A stretch of 64,000 nucleotides of DNA. Origin: Hyphomicrobiaceae bacterium (GTDB taxonomy: Bacteria > Pseudomonadota > Alphaproteobacteria > Rhizobiales > Hyphomicrobiaceae). The stretch spans positions 1 to 64,000 of the forward strand of contig WBUN01000011.1 of assembly GCA_008933705.1 (NCBI GenBank), read 5' to 3'. Of the stretch, positions 19,461-29,504 are shown one piece after another. Every line of letters begins with the position of its first letter. Position 1 is the stretch's first letter. The translations under genes and the position numbers were made by a program. The notes below the pieces were generated by a model that was not told the DNA's origin, made no database searches, and saw only the letters and a list, made by a program, of their open reading frames with translations.

Positions 19461-21479
19461 ATGGCGAACGCCGAAAAGAAATTCAATCTATTCGATAGAG
19501 CCGCAGGCGCGCTGCTCGCCCGCTACATCCGCTTTGTGCATCGGACATCGACGCAGACCGATGCCATGACGGAGACGCTCGAGCAGCACTATGCCCATCA
19601 CCCCTGCATCATCGCAATGTGGCACGGCCAGTTCATGCTGCTGCCGCTTATCAAGCCGAGCTTCATACCGGTCGACATCATGCTCGCCAGGCATGGCGAC
19701 GCCCAGGTCCTTGGGGCCGCGCTGAAGCATTTCGACATGCAGCTCATCCGGGGCGCCGGCGCCGGATCGCGCGCCAGGGATCGCGGCGGCGCGCATGCCT
19801 TCCGCGCCGCGGTGCAGGCCCTGCGCGATGGCCGCACGGTGGCCATGACCGCGGACGTGCCGGGCGACGAGCCGCGGCGCGCGGGGCAGGGCATCGTCAT
19901 GGTCGCGCGGCAGTCGGGCCGGCCGATCGTGCCGGTTGCCATCGCCACATCCCGCTACTGGGCGCTCAACACCTGGAGCCGCATGACGATCAACCTGCCC
20001 CATTCGGGCCTCGGCTTTGCGGTGGGACCCTTGGTGAACGTGCCGCGCGAGGCCGGCCCGGAGGATATCGAGCGCTACCGGCAGGCGGTGGAAGACTCCT
20101 TGAACGTGGCGACGGACCTTGCCTACAAGCGCGCCGGCGGCGACCCGACGCGCGCAACGCCGGGTGCCGTGGCTGCCGGCAGCACGGAGCCCGGCCTGCG
20201 CCTCAAGACTTATCGGGCCGTCACCAGCCTGGCCCGCCCCATCGCCCCGATCCTGCTCAGCTTGCGCGAGCGCCGCGGCAAGGAGGAGCCGGCGCGCCGC
20301 CAGGAACGGCTCGGCCACTCAAGCATCGCGCGCCCCTCGGGCCGCCTCGCGTGGTTCCATGCCGCGAGCGTCGGGGAGACCAACGCCGTTCTGCCCCTCA
20401 TCGCGGCGCTGGCGAAGGAGCGCCCATCGCTGTCATTCCTGCTGACCACGGGAACCGTGACGTCGGCCAAGCTCGCCGCCGAGCGGCTGCCTCCGCACGC
20501 CGTGCATCAGTACGCCCCGCTCGACGCGCCCGAGTATGTGCGCAGCTTTCTCGATCATTGGCGGCCCGATCTGGCGGTATTCACCGAATCGGAGATCTGG
20601 CCCAATCTCATCCTCGAAAGCTCGGCCCGCGGCATTCCGCTCGCCCTCGTCAACGGGCGTATGACCAAGCGCTCGTTCCGCCGCTGGCGGCGCAACCCGG
20701 GCGTCGCCCGCCCCCTGTTCAGCCGCTTTGCCCTGGTTCTGGCGCAAAACGAGGGTCTGGCCCGCCGCTTCAAGGCTCTCGGAGCCCCGGGTGTCATTCC
20801 CACAGGAAACCTCAAGGTCGATGCGCCGCCGCCGCCGGTCGACAACGCTGCGCTCGCCCAGCTCAAACCATCGCTCGACGGGCGCACCCTGCTGATCGCC
20901 GCCAGCACGCACGACGGCGAGGACCAGATCATCGCCGATGCGCATCGCGAGCTGCGCCGCACGCTGCCCGATTTGTGCACGATCATTGCGCCGCGCCATC
21001 CCGAGCGTGGCGGCGCCATTGCCGAGATGCTGAAAGGTCGCGGCCTGAACGTGGCCCGCCGCTCTCTCGGCGACCTGCCGGACCGGTCGAGCGATGCCTA
21101 CGTCGCCGACACCATCGGCGAGCTCGGCATGCTCTACAAGCTGGCTCCCGTCGCCTTCATCGGCGGCTCCCTGGTCAACCGCGGCGGGCAGAACCCGATC
21201 GAGGCGGTGCGCCAAGGCGCGGTCGTCCTGACGGGCCCGCACTGGCAGAACTTCGGCGATGCCTACCGGACGCTGATCGATCATCGCGGCGCCATCGTCG
21301 TCAGGTCGGCGGAGGAGCTTGCCGGCGCCGCGCGCAAGCTCCTCTCGGATGAAGCCGAGCTCGGCAGCATGCGTCGCCGTGCCAGCGCCGCACTTGCCAC
21401 CATCTCCGGCGCCTTGCCGCGCACCCTGGAGGCATTGCTGCACTATCTGCCGAGCGAGGATCCCGTGCGTGCGGCTTGA
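19461..21479 (+). CDS. waaA: fused DUF374 (lysophospholipid acyltransferase-like) + 3-deoxy-D-manno-octulosonic acid transferase
   Basis: Continuous 672-aa frame; N-terminal DUF374 features (HPCIIAMWHGQFMLLP, LARHGDAQV, ADVPGDEPR), then KdtA features (WFHAASVGETNAVLPLI, SEIWPNLILES, NGRMTKRSF, GGSLVNRGGQNPIEA). Confidence 0.9.
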   Translation: MANAEKKFNLFDRAAGALLARYIRFVHRTSTQTDAMTETLEQHYAHHPCIIAMWHGQFMLLPLIKPSFIPVDIMLARHGDAQVLGAALKHFDMQLIRGAGAGSRARDRGGAHAFRAAVQALRDGRTVAMTADVPGDEPRRAGQGIVMVARQSGRPIVPVAIATSRYWALNTWSRMTINLPHSGLGFAVGPLVNVPREAGPEDIERYRQAVEDSLNVATDLAYKRAGGDPTRATPGAVAAGSTEPGLRLKTYRAVTSLARPIAPILLSLRERRGKEEPARRQERLGHSSIARPSGRLAWFHAASVGETNAVLPLIAALAKERPSLSFLLTTGTVTSAKLAAERLPPHAVHQYAPLDAPEYVRSFLDHWRPDLAVFTESEIWPNLILESSARGIPLALVNGRMTKRSFRRWRRNPGVARPLFSRFALVLAQNEGLARRFKALGAPGVIPTGNLKVDAPPPPVDNAALAQLKPSLDGRTLLIAASTHDGEDQIIADAHRELRRTLPDLCTIIAPRHPERGGAIAEMLKGRGLNVARRSLGDLPDRSSDAYVADTIGELGMLYKLAPVAFIGGSLVNRGGQNPIEAVRQGAVVLTGPHWQNFGDAYRTLIDHRGAIVVRSAEELAGAARKLLSDEAELGSMRRRASAALATISGALPRTLEALLHYLPSEDPVRAA

Positions 21480-22503
21480 CGAGCCCTTCTGGTGGTACGA
21501 CGAGGAAGCATGGGGCATAGCCGCGTGCCTCGCTCCCATCGGCGCCGCCTATGGCTGGGCTGCAAAGTCTCGCTTCCGCCGCGGCAAACCCTACCGATCG
21601 CGCCTGCCCGTCATCTGCGTCGGCAACTTCACGGCGGGCGGCACGGGCAAGACCCCGCTGGCCATCCACCTTTGCGAGCACCTGCGCGCGGCGGGCCATG
21701 AGCCGGTCGTGCTCACCCGCGGCTATCGCGGGGGGCTGAGCGGGCCCTACTGGGTCGACCGCAAGACGGACAGTGCGCGCGATGTCGGCGACGAGGCGCT
21801 GCTGCTCGCCCGCGCCGCCCCCACGCAACTGGCGCGCGATCGGCAGGCCGGCGCACGCGCCATCGAGACCGGACCGAATGCCGCCACCGTGATCATCATG
21901 GACGACGGCTTGCAGAATCCGGGCCTCGCCAAGGACCTCAGCATCGCCGTGGTCGACGGCAGCCGCGGCATCGGCAACGGTCGGGTGATCCCCGCGGGGC
22001 CCCTGCGCGCACCCCTCGACTTCCAGCTCGAGCTGACCGATGCGGTGATCGTCAACGAGCAGTCCCCCGGCGCAGGCCGCCACATCACCGAGTGGATGCG
22101 GAGGCACTTCAACGGCCCCGTGCTTCGGGCGGTCACGATTCCGGCCGAGGATACCTCGTGGCTTGAGGAGCGCCGCGTTGTCGCCTGGGCCGGCATCGGC
22201 GCACCGCAGCGGTTCTTCGACATGCTGCGCGCCTGCAAGGCCGACGTGCGCGAGAGCGTGGCATTCCGCGATCATCAGATGCTGCAGGAGGTGGAAGCGT
22301 TGCGCCTTCTGGCGCTGGCGGACCGGCACGACGCCACGCTGGTAACGACCGAGAAGGACCTGGCGCGTCTCAGCGGCGCGGGCGGCCAGCTTGCGCAGCT
22401 GGCGGACAGCTCCCGGGTCCTGCCGATCAAGCTCAGCCTGGAGAAAGCGGATGCCGAGCGGCTGTCGTCCTTGCTCGACATGGCCCTCAAGGTGCGGACC
22501 TAG
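21469..22503 (+). CDS. lpxK: tetraacyldisaccharide 4'-kinase
   Basis: GTG start VRLDEPFWWY overlapping the kdtA stop by 11 bp; VGNFTAGGTGKTPLAI P-loop; MDDGLQNP. Confidence 0.94.
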   Translation: MRLDEPFWWYDEEAWGIAACLAPIGAAYGWAAKSRFRRGKPYRSRLPVICVGNFTAGGTGKTPLAIHLCEHLRAAGHEPVVLTRGYRGGLSGPYWVDRKTDSARDVGDEALLLARAAPTQLARDRQAGARAIETGPNAATVIIMDDGLQNPGLAKDLSIAVVDGSRGIGNGRVIPAGPLRAPLDFQLELTDAVIVNEQSPGAGRHITEWMRRHFNGPVLRAVTIPAEDTSWLEERRVVAWAGIGAPQRFFDMLRACKADVRESVAFRDHQMLQEVEALRLLALADRHDATLVTTEKDLARLSGAGGQLAQLADSSRVLPIKLSLEKADAERLSSLLDMALKVRT

Positions 22504-22631
22504 AGCGAGATCGTTCTTGATGGACGCGGGTGTGCTCGCAGCCCGTGGGTCCCTGCTCCGCTTCGCTTCTGCCGGGATGACAGGCCTAGCGTGCGGATTT
22601 CCGCTTCAACCTAATTCGGAAAGATGCCAGC

Positions 22632-22865
22632 CTACTTCTTGCCGCCGCGCGCAGCCACCGCACGGTGGCGCTCGAAGGCGATCTCGGCGCTGGCGTAGGC
22701 CTCCTGCAGGGGCACGCTCCAGTAGCGCAGATCGGGCAGCATGATGGGCTCGCCCGTCACCGCGCAGCGCACGAAGTCGCCGGGGCTCAGGACCTGAAAC
22801 TCGCCATCGAGATATCGCAGCTTTGCCTCGCCCTTGAGGCCCAGCAACTTTTCGAACCTGTTCAT
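22632..22865 (-). CDS. DUF2093 domain protein
   Basis: 77 aa MNRFEKLLGLKGEAKLRYLDGEFQVLSPGDFVRCAVTGEPIMLPDLRYWSVPLQEAYAS. Confidence 0.88.
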   Translation of the reverse strand: MNRFEKLLGLKGEAKLRYLDGEFQVLSPGDFVRCAVTGEPIMLPDLRYWSVPLQEAYASAEIAFERHRAVAARGGKK

Positions 22866-22950
22866 TCGTCCAAACCTAGTGCCCCAAGGGCGAAACTGGG
22901 CGCGAGCATACATGCGACGCCTATCGCGCGCCAGTGTCACAGCAGCACGG

Positions 22951-24546
22951 TCAAAACAGCGAGCCCTGGCTGCCCCCGCCGCCTTTGCCGCGGTCCGGCG
23001 TTGCGGCCCGTGCCTCGGTCGGCTTGGCCGGGGCGGGCGCATTCTCCGCAACCCGCGCACCAAACCGGCCGTCGGCAAGCTCGATGTCGAGGCGCTGGCC
23101 GGCTGCGACCTGCTTGACCGAGCGTACCGTGCGGCCGCCTGCATCGCGCACGAGAGCAAAGCCGCGCTGCAGCACGCCCTGGTAGCTGAGCGAGCCAAGC
23201 AGCTTGGCGCAGCCGTCGAGGCGCTGGCGATGCGCGCCGACCCGGGCGAGCACACTCTGGCGGATGCGCCCCTCCAGCATGGTAACGCGCTCGCGGCCGC
23301 GGGTGAGGCGCACAGCCAGCACGCGCGGAGCCAGCATGCCTGCTATGCGCTCGAACCGCGCACGCCTGGGGCCGGCTGTACGCGCCAGCGATGCGGCGGC
23401 ACGCCGGCCGAGCCCATCCAGCCGGTCATGCACACGAGCCAGACGCGTGTCCAGCAGGCGAGGCTGCAGGCGCGCCGTGGCGCGCGCTAACCGCACGCCG
23501 TGCGCCCGCGCATTGGCCAGCAGCGCGCGGCCCAGCCTCTGCTCCACGGCATCGAAGCGCTGACGCGGCAGTGCGAGCAGGTCCTGCCGGCGCGGCAGGC
23601 CACGCATGGCGGCGCGCAGGTGCGCGCGCATGGCATCAAGCGCGCGATGCGCGGCAACGCTGAGGCGCAGACCGAGCTTGCCCGCCTGCTCGACGAGTTC
23701 GGAGAACTTCGGCACCGCCCACTCGGCGGCCTTGGTGGGGGTCGGCGCCCGCGCATCGGCGGCGAAGTCGATCAGCGTCCAATCCGTCTCATGGCCGACA
23801 GCCGCGATGAGGGGGATCCGGCTCGCGGCCGCGGCCCGCACCACGATCTCCTCGTTGAAGCCCCACAAATCCTCGAGGCTGCCGCCGCCACGGGCAACAA
23901 TCAGCACGTCCGGCCTCGCGACCGGCCCGCCCCGCGCCATCGCGTTGAAGCCGCGAATGGCAGCCGCCACCTCGGCGGCACAGGTGTCGCCCTGCACCCG
24001 GACGGGCCACAGCACCACATGCGCCGGGAAGCGCTCGTTGAAGCCGTGCAGCATGTCGCGGATCACGGCGCCCGTCGGCGACGTCACGATGCCGATGACG
24101 CGCGGCAGAAAGGGCAGCTTCTTCTTGCGCGCCTCGTCGAACAGGCCCTCGGCGGCGAGCTTCTTCTTGCGCTCCTCAAGCAGCGCCATGAGCGCGCCGA
24201 TGCCGGCCGGCTCAAGGGCATCGATGACGATCTGATAGGACGATTTGCCGGGGTAGGAGGTGATCTTGCCGGTGGCGATCACCTCAAGGCCCTCGGCCGG
24301 CTTGAACCTGAGCCCGGAGAACACCCCGCGCCAGATCACCGCATCGATCTTGGCCTTGTCGTCCTTGAGGGCGAAATAGCAATGGCCGGAGGAATGGACG
24401 CCGCGAAAACCCGAGATCTCGCCCCTGAGGCGCACATAGCCGAACGTGCCTTCCAGCGTCCGCTTGATGGCGGACGACAGCTCGGACACCGAGTATTCCG
24501 GCGCATTGACGCCCTGACGGGCGGCGCGGGCAGCAGCTTCGGCCAC
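22951..24546 (-). CDS. xseA: exodeoxyribonuclease VII large subunit
   Basis: YSVSELSSAIKRTLEGTFGYVRLRGEISGF; GHCYFALKDDKAKIDAVIW; ARGGGSLEDLWGFNEE; AVGHETD. Confidence 0.95.
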   Translation of the reverse strand: MAEAAARAARQGVNAPEYSVSELSSAIKRTLEGTFGYVRLRGEISGFRGVHSSGHCYFALKDDKAKIDAVIWRGVFSGLRFKPAEGLEVIATGKITSYPGKSSYQIVIDALEPAGIGALMALLEERKKKLAAEGLFDEARKKKLPFLPRVIGIVTSPTGAVIRDMLHGFNERFPAHVVLWPVRVQGDTCAAEVAAAIRGFNAMARGGPVARPDVLIVARGGGSLEDLWGFNEEIVVRAAAASRIPLIAAVGHETDWTLIDFAADARAPTPTKAAEWAVPKFSELVEQAGKLGLRLSVAAHRALDAMRAHLRAAMRGLPRRQDLLALPRQRFDAVEQRLGRALLANARAHGVRLARATARLQPRLLDTRLARVHDRLDGLGRRAAASLARTAGPRRARFERIAGMLAPRVLAVRLTRGRERVTMLEGRIRQSVLARVGAHRQRLDGCAKLLGSLSYQGVLQRGFALVRDAGGRTVRSVKQVAAGQRLDIELADGRFGARVAENAPAPAKPTEARAATPDRGKGGGGSQGSLF

Positions 24547-24650
24547 GTTTACCCCTGGCTTTGTTCAGCGACGCTAGAGATGATACATGAGGTCGGGCTC
24601 TAGAAAGGCCAAGTGATGGCCGATTTCCAGAGGTTTTGGGGGCCTCGCCC

Positions 24651-25934
24651 ATGAACGTACTCCTGATCGGCTCCGGCGGCCGCGAGCATGCGCTCGCCTG
24701 GGCCATCTCGGCGAGCCCGCTGCTCGGCAGGCTCTACTGCGTGCCCGGCAATGCCGGCATCGCGGAGGTGGCCGAGTGCGTGGCCTTCGACGTGGAGGAC
24801 CACGCGGCCGTCATCCAGTTCTGCATCGACAACGACGTGGAATTCGTCGTCGTCGGGCCCGAGGCGCCGCTGGTGGCAGGCCTCGCCGACGACCTGGCGG
24901 CTGCCAAGATCAGGGTGTTCGGCCCCAGCAAGGCGGCTGCGCAGCTCGAGGGTTCGAAAGGATTCACCAAGGATTTCTGCACCGAGTTCGCCATCCCGAC
25001 CGCCGCGTACCGCCGCTTCTCGGACGCCCGCTCGGCCGCTGCCTATGCGGCGGAGCATCCCCTTCCGGTCGTCGTCAAGGCGGACGGGCTGGCCGCAGGC
25101 AAGGGCGTCGTCATTGCCGAGACGCACGCGGACGCCGTGGCGGCCATCGACGCCTGCTTTGCCGGTGCCTTCGGCGCAGCCGGCGCCGAGGTCGTCATCG
25201 AAGAGTGCCTGGTCGGGGAGGAGGCAAGCTTCTTCGCCCTCATCGACGGGGCCCACGCGCTGCCCCTGGTCGCCGCGCAGGACCACAAGCGCGCCTTCGA
25301 CGGCGAGAAGGGCCCCAACACCGGCGGCATGGGGGCGTATTCCCCTGCTCCCGTCATGACGCCCGATATGACGCGCCGCACGATGGACGAGATCATCTGG
25401 CCCACTGTGCGCGGCATGGCGGCCCGGGGCACTCCCTTCAAGGGCGTCCTGTTCGCCGGGCTCATGATCACCGCCGGCGGGCCGAAGCTCATCGAGTACA
25501 ACGTGCGCTTCGGCGATCCGGAGACCCAGGTGCTGATGATGCGGCTAAAGTCGGACATCCTGGCGGCGCTCGTCGCTGCTGCCGACGGCGCGCTGAAGAC
25601 GTTCGATCTGCGCTGGCACGACGATGCAGCCCTCACCGTGGTCATGGCGTCCAACGGCTATCCGGGTGAGTACAAGAAGGGCAGCGAGATCCACGGTCTG
25701 GATGGTGCGCGCGCCGTCGAGGGCGTGGAGATCTTCCATGCCGGCACCACGCGCGAGGGCACGCGGCTGCTCGCGACGGGAGGGCGGGTGCTCAACGTGA
25801 CCGCGCGCGGCAAGACCGTGAGCGAGGCCCAGCGCCGCGCCTACCAGGCCGTGCGTGCGATCGATTGGCCCGGCGGCTTCTGCCGCAGCGACATCGGCTG
25901 GCGCGCCGTTGCCCGCGAGCGGGGCGGATCATGA
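24651..25934 (+). CDS. purD: phosphoribosylamine-glycine ligase
   Basis: [58 protein letters not shown]. Confidence 0.96.
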   Translation: MNVLLIGSGGREHALAWAISASPLLGRLYCVPGNAGIAEVAECVAFDVEDHAAVIQFCIDNDVEFVVVGPEAPLVAGLADDLAAAKIRVFGPSKAAAQLEGSKGFTKDFCTEFAIPTAAYRRFSDARSAAAYAAEHPLPVVVKADGLAAGKGVVIAETHADAVAAIDACFAGAFGAAGAEVVIEECLVGEEASFFALIDGAHALPLVAAQDHKRAFDGEKGPNTGGMGAYSPAPVMTPDMTRRTMDEIIWPTVRGMAARGTPFKGVLFAGLMITAGGPKLIEYNVRFGDPETQVLMMRLKSDILAALVAAADGALKTFDLRWHDDAALTVVMASNGYPGEYKKGSEIHGLDGARAVEGVEIFHAGTTREGTRLLATGGRVLNVTARGKTVSEAQRRAYQAVRAIDWPGGFCRSDIGWRAVARERGGS

Positions 25935-26851
25935 CGGGACTGCCCGACCTTTTTCCCGGCTTCGCCGAGCGACGCGTCAAGACCGCCGGCGGCCTCATGT
26001 TCCTGCGCACGGGCGGATCGGGCCCGCCGCTTCTGCTGCTGCACGGCTACCCGCAATCGCACGCCTGCTGGCACAAGATCGCCCCTGAGCTCGCCCAGCA
26101 CTTCACCCTCGTCGTGCCGGATCTGCGCGGCTACGGATCGAGCACGGCGCCGGCCGGCGATGCCGAGCACAAGACCTACTCCAAGCGGGCGATGGCAGAA
26201 GACTGTCTCGCCATCATGCACGCGCTGGGGCACGCGCGCTTCATCGTCGCCGGCCACGACCGCGGCGGGCGCGTCGCCTATCGGCTCGCGCTCGACCACC
26301 CCGACGCCGTGCGCGCACTCGTCCCCGTCGACATCCTGCCGACGGCAGAGGTGTGGCGGCGCATGGGCGCAGACAGCGCCGTCAAATCCTATCACTGGTC
26401 GTTCCTGGCCCAGCCCCATCCCATGCCCGAGACCCTGATCGGCAGGGACCCCGTGTTCTACCTGGAGCACACGCTGAAAAGCTGGGCCAAGCCCCGCAAT
26501 CTGTCGCCGTTTCTGCCCGAGGCGCTGGTGCATTACCGTGCCTTGCTCAAAGCGCCCGAGCGCGTGCACGCCGTGTGCGAGGACTATCGCGCGGGAGCTA
26601 CCATCGACCGGCAGCTTGACGAGGCGGACCTGGCGGGCGGGCGGCAGATCACCTGCCCCACGTTCCTCTTGTGGGGCAGCGACTACATCGGCAAGGGCAG
26701 CGCGGAGCCGCGCGACGTCTGGCGGCCCTGGTGCCGCACGCCCGCAGAGGGTGAGCAGATCGACTCCGGCCATTTCCTGGCCGAGGAGAATCCGCGTGCG
26801 ATGCTCGCCGCACTGCTGCCGTTCCTCAACGCGCACCGCGACGCCGCATAG
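25931..26851 (+). CDS. alpha/beta hydrolase, fluoroacetate dehalogenase-like
   Basis: ATGA overlap with pur[18 protein letters not shown] (nucleophile D plus two Arg), [11 protein letters not shown] (His-Trp), CEDYRAG (Tyr), SGHFLAEE (catalytic His). Confidence 0.85.
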   Translation: MTGLPDLFPGFAERRVKTAGGLMFLRTGGSGPPLLLLHGYPQSHACWHKIAPELAQHFTLVVPDLRGYGSSTAPAGDAEHKTYSKRAMAEDCLAIMHALGHARFIVAGHDRGGRVAYRLALDHPDAVRALVPVDILPTAEVWRRMGADSAVKSYHWSFLAQPHPMPETLIGRDPVFYLEHTLKSWAKPRNLSPFLPEALVHYRALLKAPERVHAVCEDYRAGATIDRQLDEADLAGGRQITCPTFLLWGSDYIGKGSAEPRDVWRPWCRTPAEGEQIDSGHFLAEENPRAMLAALLPFLNAHRDAA

Positions 26852-26853
26852 CC

Positions 26854-27840
26854 ATGCACACGAGCAAAGCCGTCCAGGTCCGCAAAACCACGCATCCGGC
26901 GGTGCGGCCCAGCATCGCGCTGGCGCTCGGCGGCGGCGGTGCGCGCGGGCTGGCCCACATCCTCATGCTCGAGGTGTTCGATGAGCTGGGGCTGCGGCCC
27001 AAGGTCATCGCCGGCACGTCGATCGGCGCCATCTTCGGGGCTGCGTACGCGTCCGGCCTGTCGGCCCGGCTGATCCGCGCACACGTCGAGGAAACGCTGA
27101 GCAAACGCCTCGACATCGCAAGGCTGCTGTTCTCGGCCAGGGCCGAGCCCATCCTGAGGATCCTCAACGTGCTGCCGGTGCGGGCGGCTCTTCTCAAGCC
27201 CGAATTGTTGCTCGATCTCGTGCTGCCCAGCAGGATCGCGCGCGATTTTGCGCATCTGGAAATTCCCCTGCGCGTGGTGGCGACGGACTTCTACGCGCAG
27301 GAGCAGGTGGTGATCGGACACGGCCCGCTCAGGTTGGCCGTCGCCGCCAGCATGGCCCTGCCGGCCCTGTTCACACCCGTGACCCTCGGTGGCCAGGTGC
27401 TGATGGACGGCGGACTGGTCAACCCGTTGCCCTTCGACGTCGTGCGCGAGGAGGCCGACATCACGGTCGCCATCGACGTCAGCGGCGCATCGATGGGCCC
27501 CGGCAAGCGCCTGCAGCCGACCGCCTTCGCCGCGCTCATGTCGTCCTCGCAGATCCTGCAGCGCTCGATCGTGCGCGAGAAGCTGAAGGCGCAGCAGCCC
27601 GACATATACATCGACGTCGAGGTGGACGAGTTCCACGTGCTCGAGTTCCACCGCTTCGAGAAGATCCTGAAAGCGGCAACCTCCGCCAAGGAGCAGCTCC
27701 GCCGGCAACTGACGCGCGTGCTCGCGAGCCAGACGGCGGAGACGATCCCCGCCATCCCGCCTCCCGAGCAGGCACAACGCCAGGCGCGCAAGAAGCGTCT
27801 GCCGAGCCTGAAGCGGCTTGCACGAGGGCGGCACGCATGA
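26854..27840 (+). CDS. patatin-like phospholipase family protein (RssA-like)
   Basis: LALGGGGARGLAHI oxyanion motif, AGTSIGAIFG (GxSxG), LMDGGLVNPLP (DGG). Confidence 0.9.
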   Translation: MHTSKAVQVRKTTHPAVRPSIALALGGGGARGLAHILMLEVFDELGLRPKVIAGTSIGAIFGAAYASGLSARLIRAHVEETLSKRLDIARLLFSARAEPILRILNVLPVRAALLKPELLLDLVLPSRIARDFAHLEIPLRVVATDFYAQEQVVIGHGPLRLAVAASMALPALFTPVTLGGQVLMDGGLVNPLPFDVVREEADITVAIDVSGASMGPGKRLQPTAFAALMSSSQILQRSIVREKLKAQQPDIYIDVEVDEFHVLEFHRFEKILKAATSAKEQLRRQLTRVLASQTAETIPAIPPPEQAQRQARKKRLPSLKRLARGRHA

Positions 27841-28691
27841 GCGCGCAATCCCCGAGCGCGACACCGCGTATCGCCCTTGCGCTTGGCGGCGGCTCCGCCC
27901 GCGGCCTGGCGCACATCCTGATGCTCGAAGCCCTGGATGAGCTCGGCATCAAGCCCGCGATCATCGCCGGCACCTCGATGGGGTCGATCTGCGGGGCTGC
28001 CTATGCGGCGGGCCTCTCGGCTGCCCAGGTACGCGCCGAGTTCGAGGCGCTGCTCGGCAATCGCGCGACCTTTCTCAAGCATTTCGCCGGCAAGTTGCGG
28101 GAGGGCTTCAGCACCTTGTGGAGCGTGCGCAACCCGACGATCGTCGACAACGTCACGCTGTTCGAGATGCTGCTGCCCGACGCCATGCACTGCGATTTCG
28201 CCGCGCTCAAGATCCCGTTCCTGGCGATCGCGACCGACTACTACGGGATCGAGCAGGTCGTGCTGGGCCGCGGCCCGCTTATCCCGGCTCTGGCTGCGAG
28301 CTGCTCGCTGCCGGGCCTCGCGCGACCGGTGGTGCTGGAAGGGCGCATGCTTATCGACGGCGGCTACGTCAACCCCGTGCCCTACGACGTGGTGATGGAT
28401 CGCGCCAACATCACGGTGGCAGTCGACGTCACGGGCGAACCACAGGGGGGCCGCCCCGGCGTCAAGATACCGGGCACCCTCGATCTCCTCACCGGCGCGA
28501 CGCAGATCCTGTTCCATTCCGTCACGCGCGAGAAGCTGAAATCGCTGGCTCCCGACATCTTCATCCGCCCTCCGGTGGGCGGATTCGCCGCAATGGACTA
28601 TTTCAAGATCGGCGAAATCCTGGCGGCCGCGCAGCCCGCCAAGGACGAGCTGAAACGCAAGCTTTCCCAGCGGCTTGATGCGGCAGCGTGA
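27837..28691 (+). CDS. patatin-like phospholipase family protein (RssA-like), tandem paralogue
   Basis: ALGGGSARGLAHILMLEALDELG, AGTSMGSICG, LIDGGYVNPVP; 4-bp ATGA overlap with upstream gene. Confidence 0.9.
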   Translation: MSAQSPSATPRIALALGGGSARGLAHILMLEALDELGIKPAIIAGTSMGSICGAAYAAGLSAAQVRAEFEALLGNRATFLKHFAGKLREGFSTLWSVRNPTIVDNVTLFEMLLPDAMHCDFAALKIPFLAIATDYYGIEQVVLGRGPLIPALAASCSLPGLARPVVLEGRMLIDGGYVNPVPYDVVMDRANITVAVDVTGEPQGGRPGVKIPGTLDLLTGATQILFHSVTREKLKSLAPDIFIRPPVGGFAAMDYFKIGEILAAAQPAKDELKRKLSQRLDAAA

Positions 28692-28796
28692 GTTTTCCAC
28701 ACCCTTCCTGCGCAATTGCGACTTCCCGCTTGCGCCCTCCCGAACGTTGCGTGCTACACCCCCAAGTTACCTTGCAGATCACCTGAGGGGGCCTGG

Positions 28797-29504
28797 GTGG
28801 CGCACGCAAAGCAGGAGGGGTTCCGCGTCGACGTCGACATCGATCACGCGCGCCGCGAGGGCGAGCGGGTGCTCGCGCTTCTGACCGCCCTGCGCCGCCG
28901 CCATGACCTCGCGCGCTTCGAGTACACCAACATCGTGCGCATCGTCCCGGGCGGCGAGACCTTCAGCCACCCCGTGCTGACGCTCGGCAACCGCTTTGCC
29001 GATAATGAGGACATCCTGCTCTCGACCTACCTGCACGAGCAGATGCACTGGTATCTCTGGTATCTCGGCACGCCCGACTACGACCCTGTGGCGCCGTTCT
29101 TCGACGAGCTGGTGCGGCGCTATCCTGACGCTCCGATCCAGCTCCCCGACGGCGCCCGCAACTACGAATCGACCTACCTGCATTTGGTGGTGAACTGGCT
29201 CGAGGTTGCGGCCACCTCGGAGCTGATCGGCCGCAGGCGCGCTTTCGCGCTCGCCGAAGCACAATGGACCTACCGCTGGATCTACCGCACGGTGGTGCGC
29301 GACTGGGACTCGCTGGCCGAGCTCTACGAGCGCCACGGTCTGGTGCCGATCCGCAGTGCCGCTGAGCTGCACGCTGAGAACGCCAAGGCCGTACCGCAGG
29401 CCCTCAACGGCGCTCGGAGAAAAATCGGCGCAGCAGCTCGCCGGAGCGTACCTCCTCGATCCCACCGTAGACATCAGGAGCAAAATGGCAGGTCGGTTGG
29501 GTGA
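28797..29504 (+). CDS. hypothetical protein with HExxH (HEQMH) motif
   Basis: GTG start preceded by GAGGGGG; TYLHEQMHWYLWYLGTPDYDP; 3' end overlaps tadA on the other strand. Confidence 0.65.
   Translation: MAHAKQEGFRVDVDIDHARREGERVLALLTALRRRHDLARFEYTNIVRIVPGGETFSHPVLTLGNRFADNEDILLSTYLHEQMHWYLWYLGTPDYDPVAPFFDELVRRYPDAPIQLPDGARNYESTYLHLVVNWLEVAATSELIGRRRAFALAEAQWTYRWIYRTVVRDWDSLAELYERHGLVPIRSAAELHAENAKAVPQALNGARRKIGAAARRSVPPRSHRRHQEQNGRSVG

Noticed and set aside
22510-22600. Possible palindromic repeat remnant (GGGTCCCTGCTCCGCTTCGCTTCTGCCGGGATGAC)
   Set aside because: Looks like a fragment of a common intergenic repeat but no second copy in this window to support it
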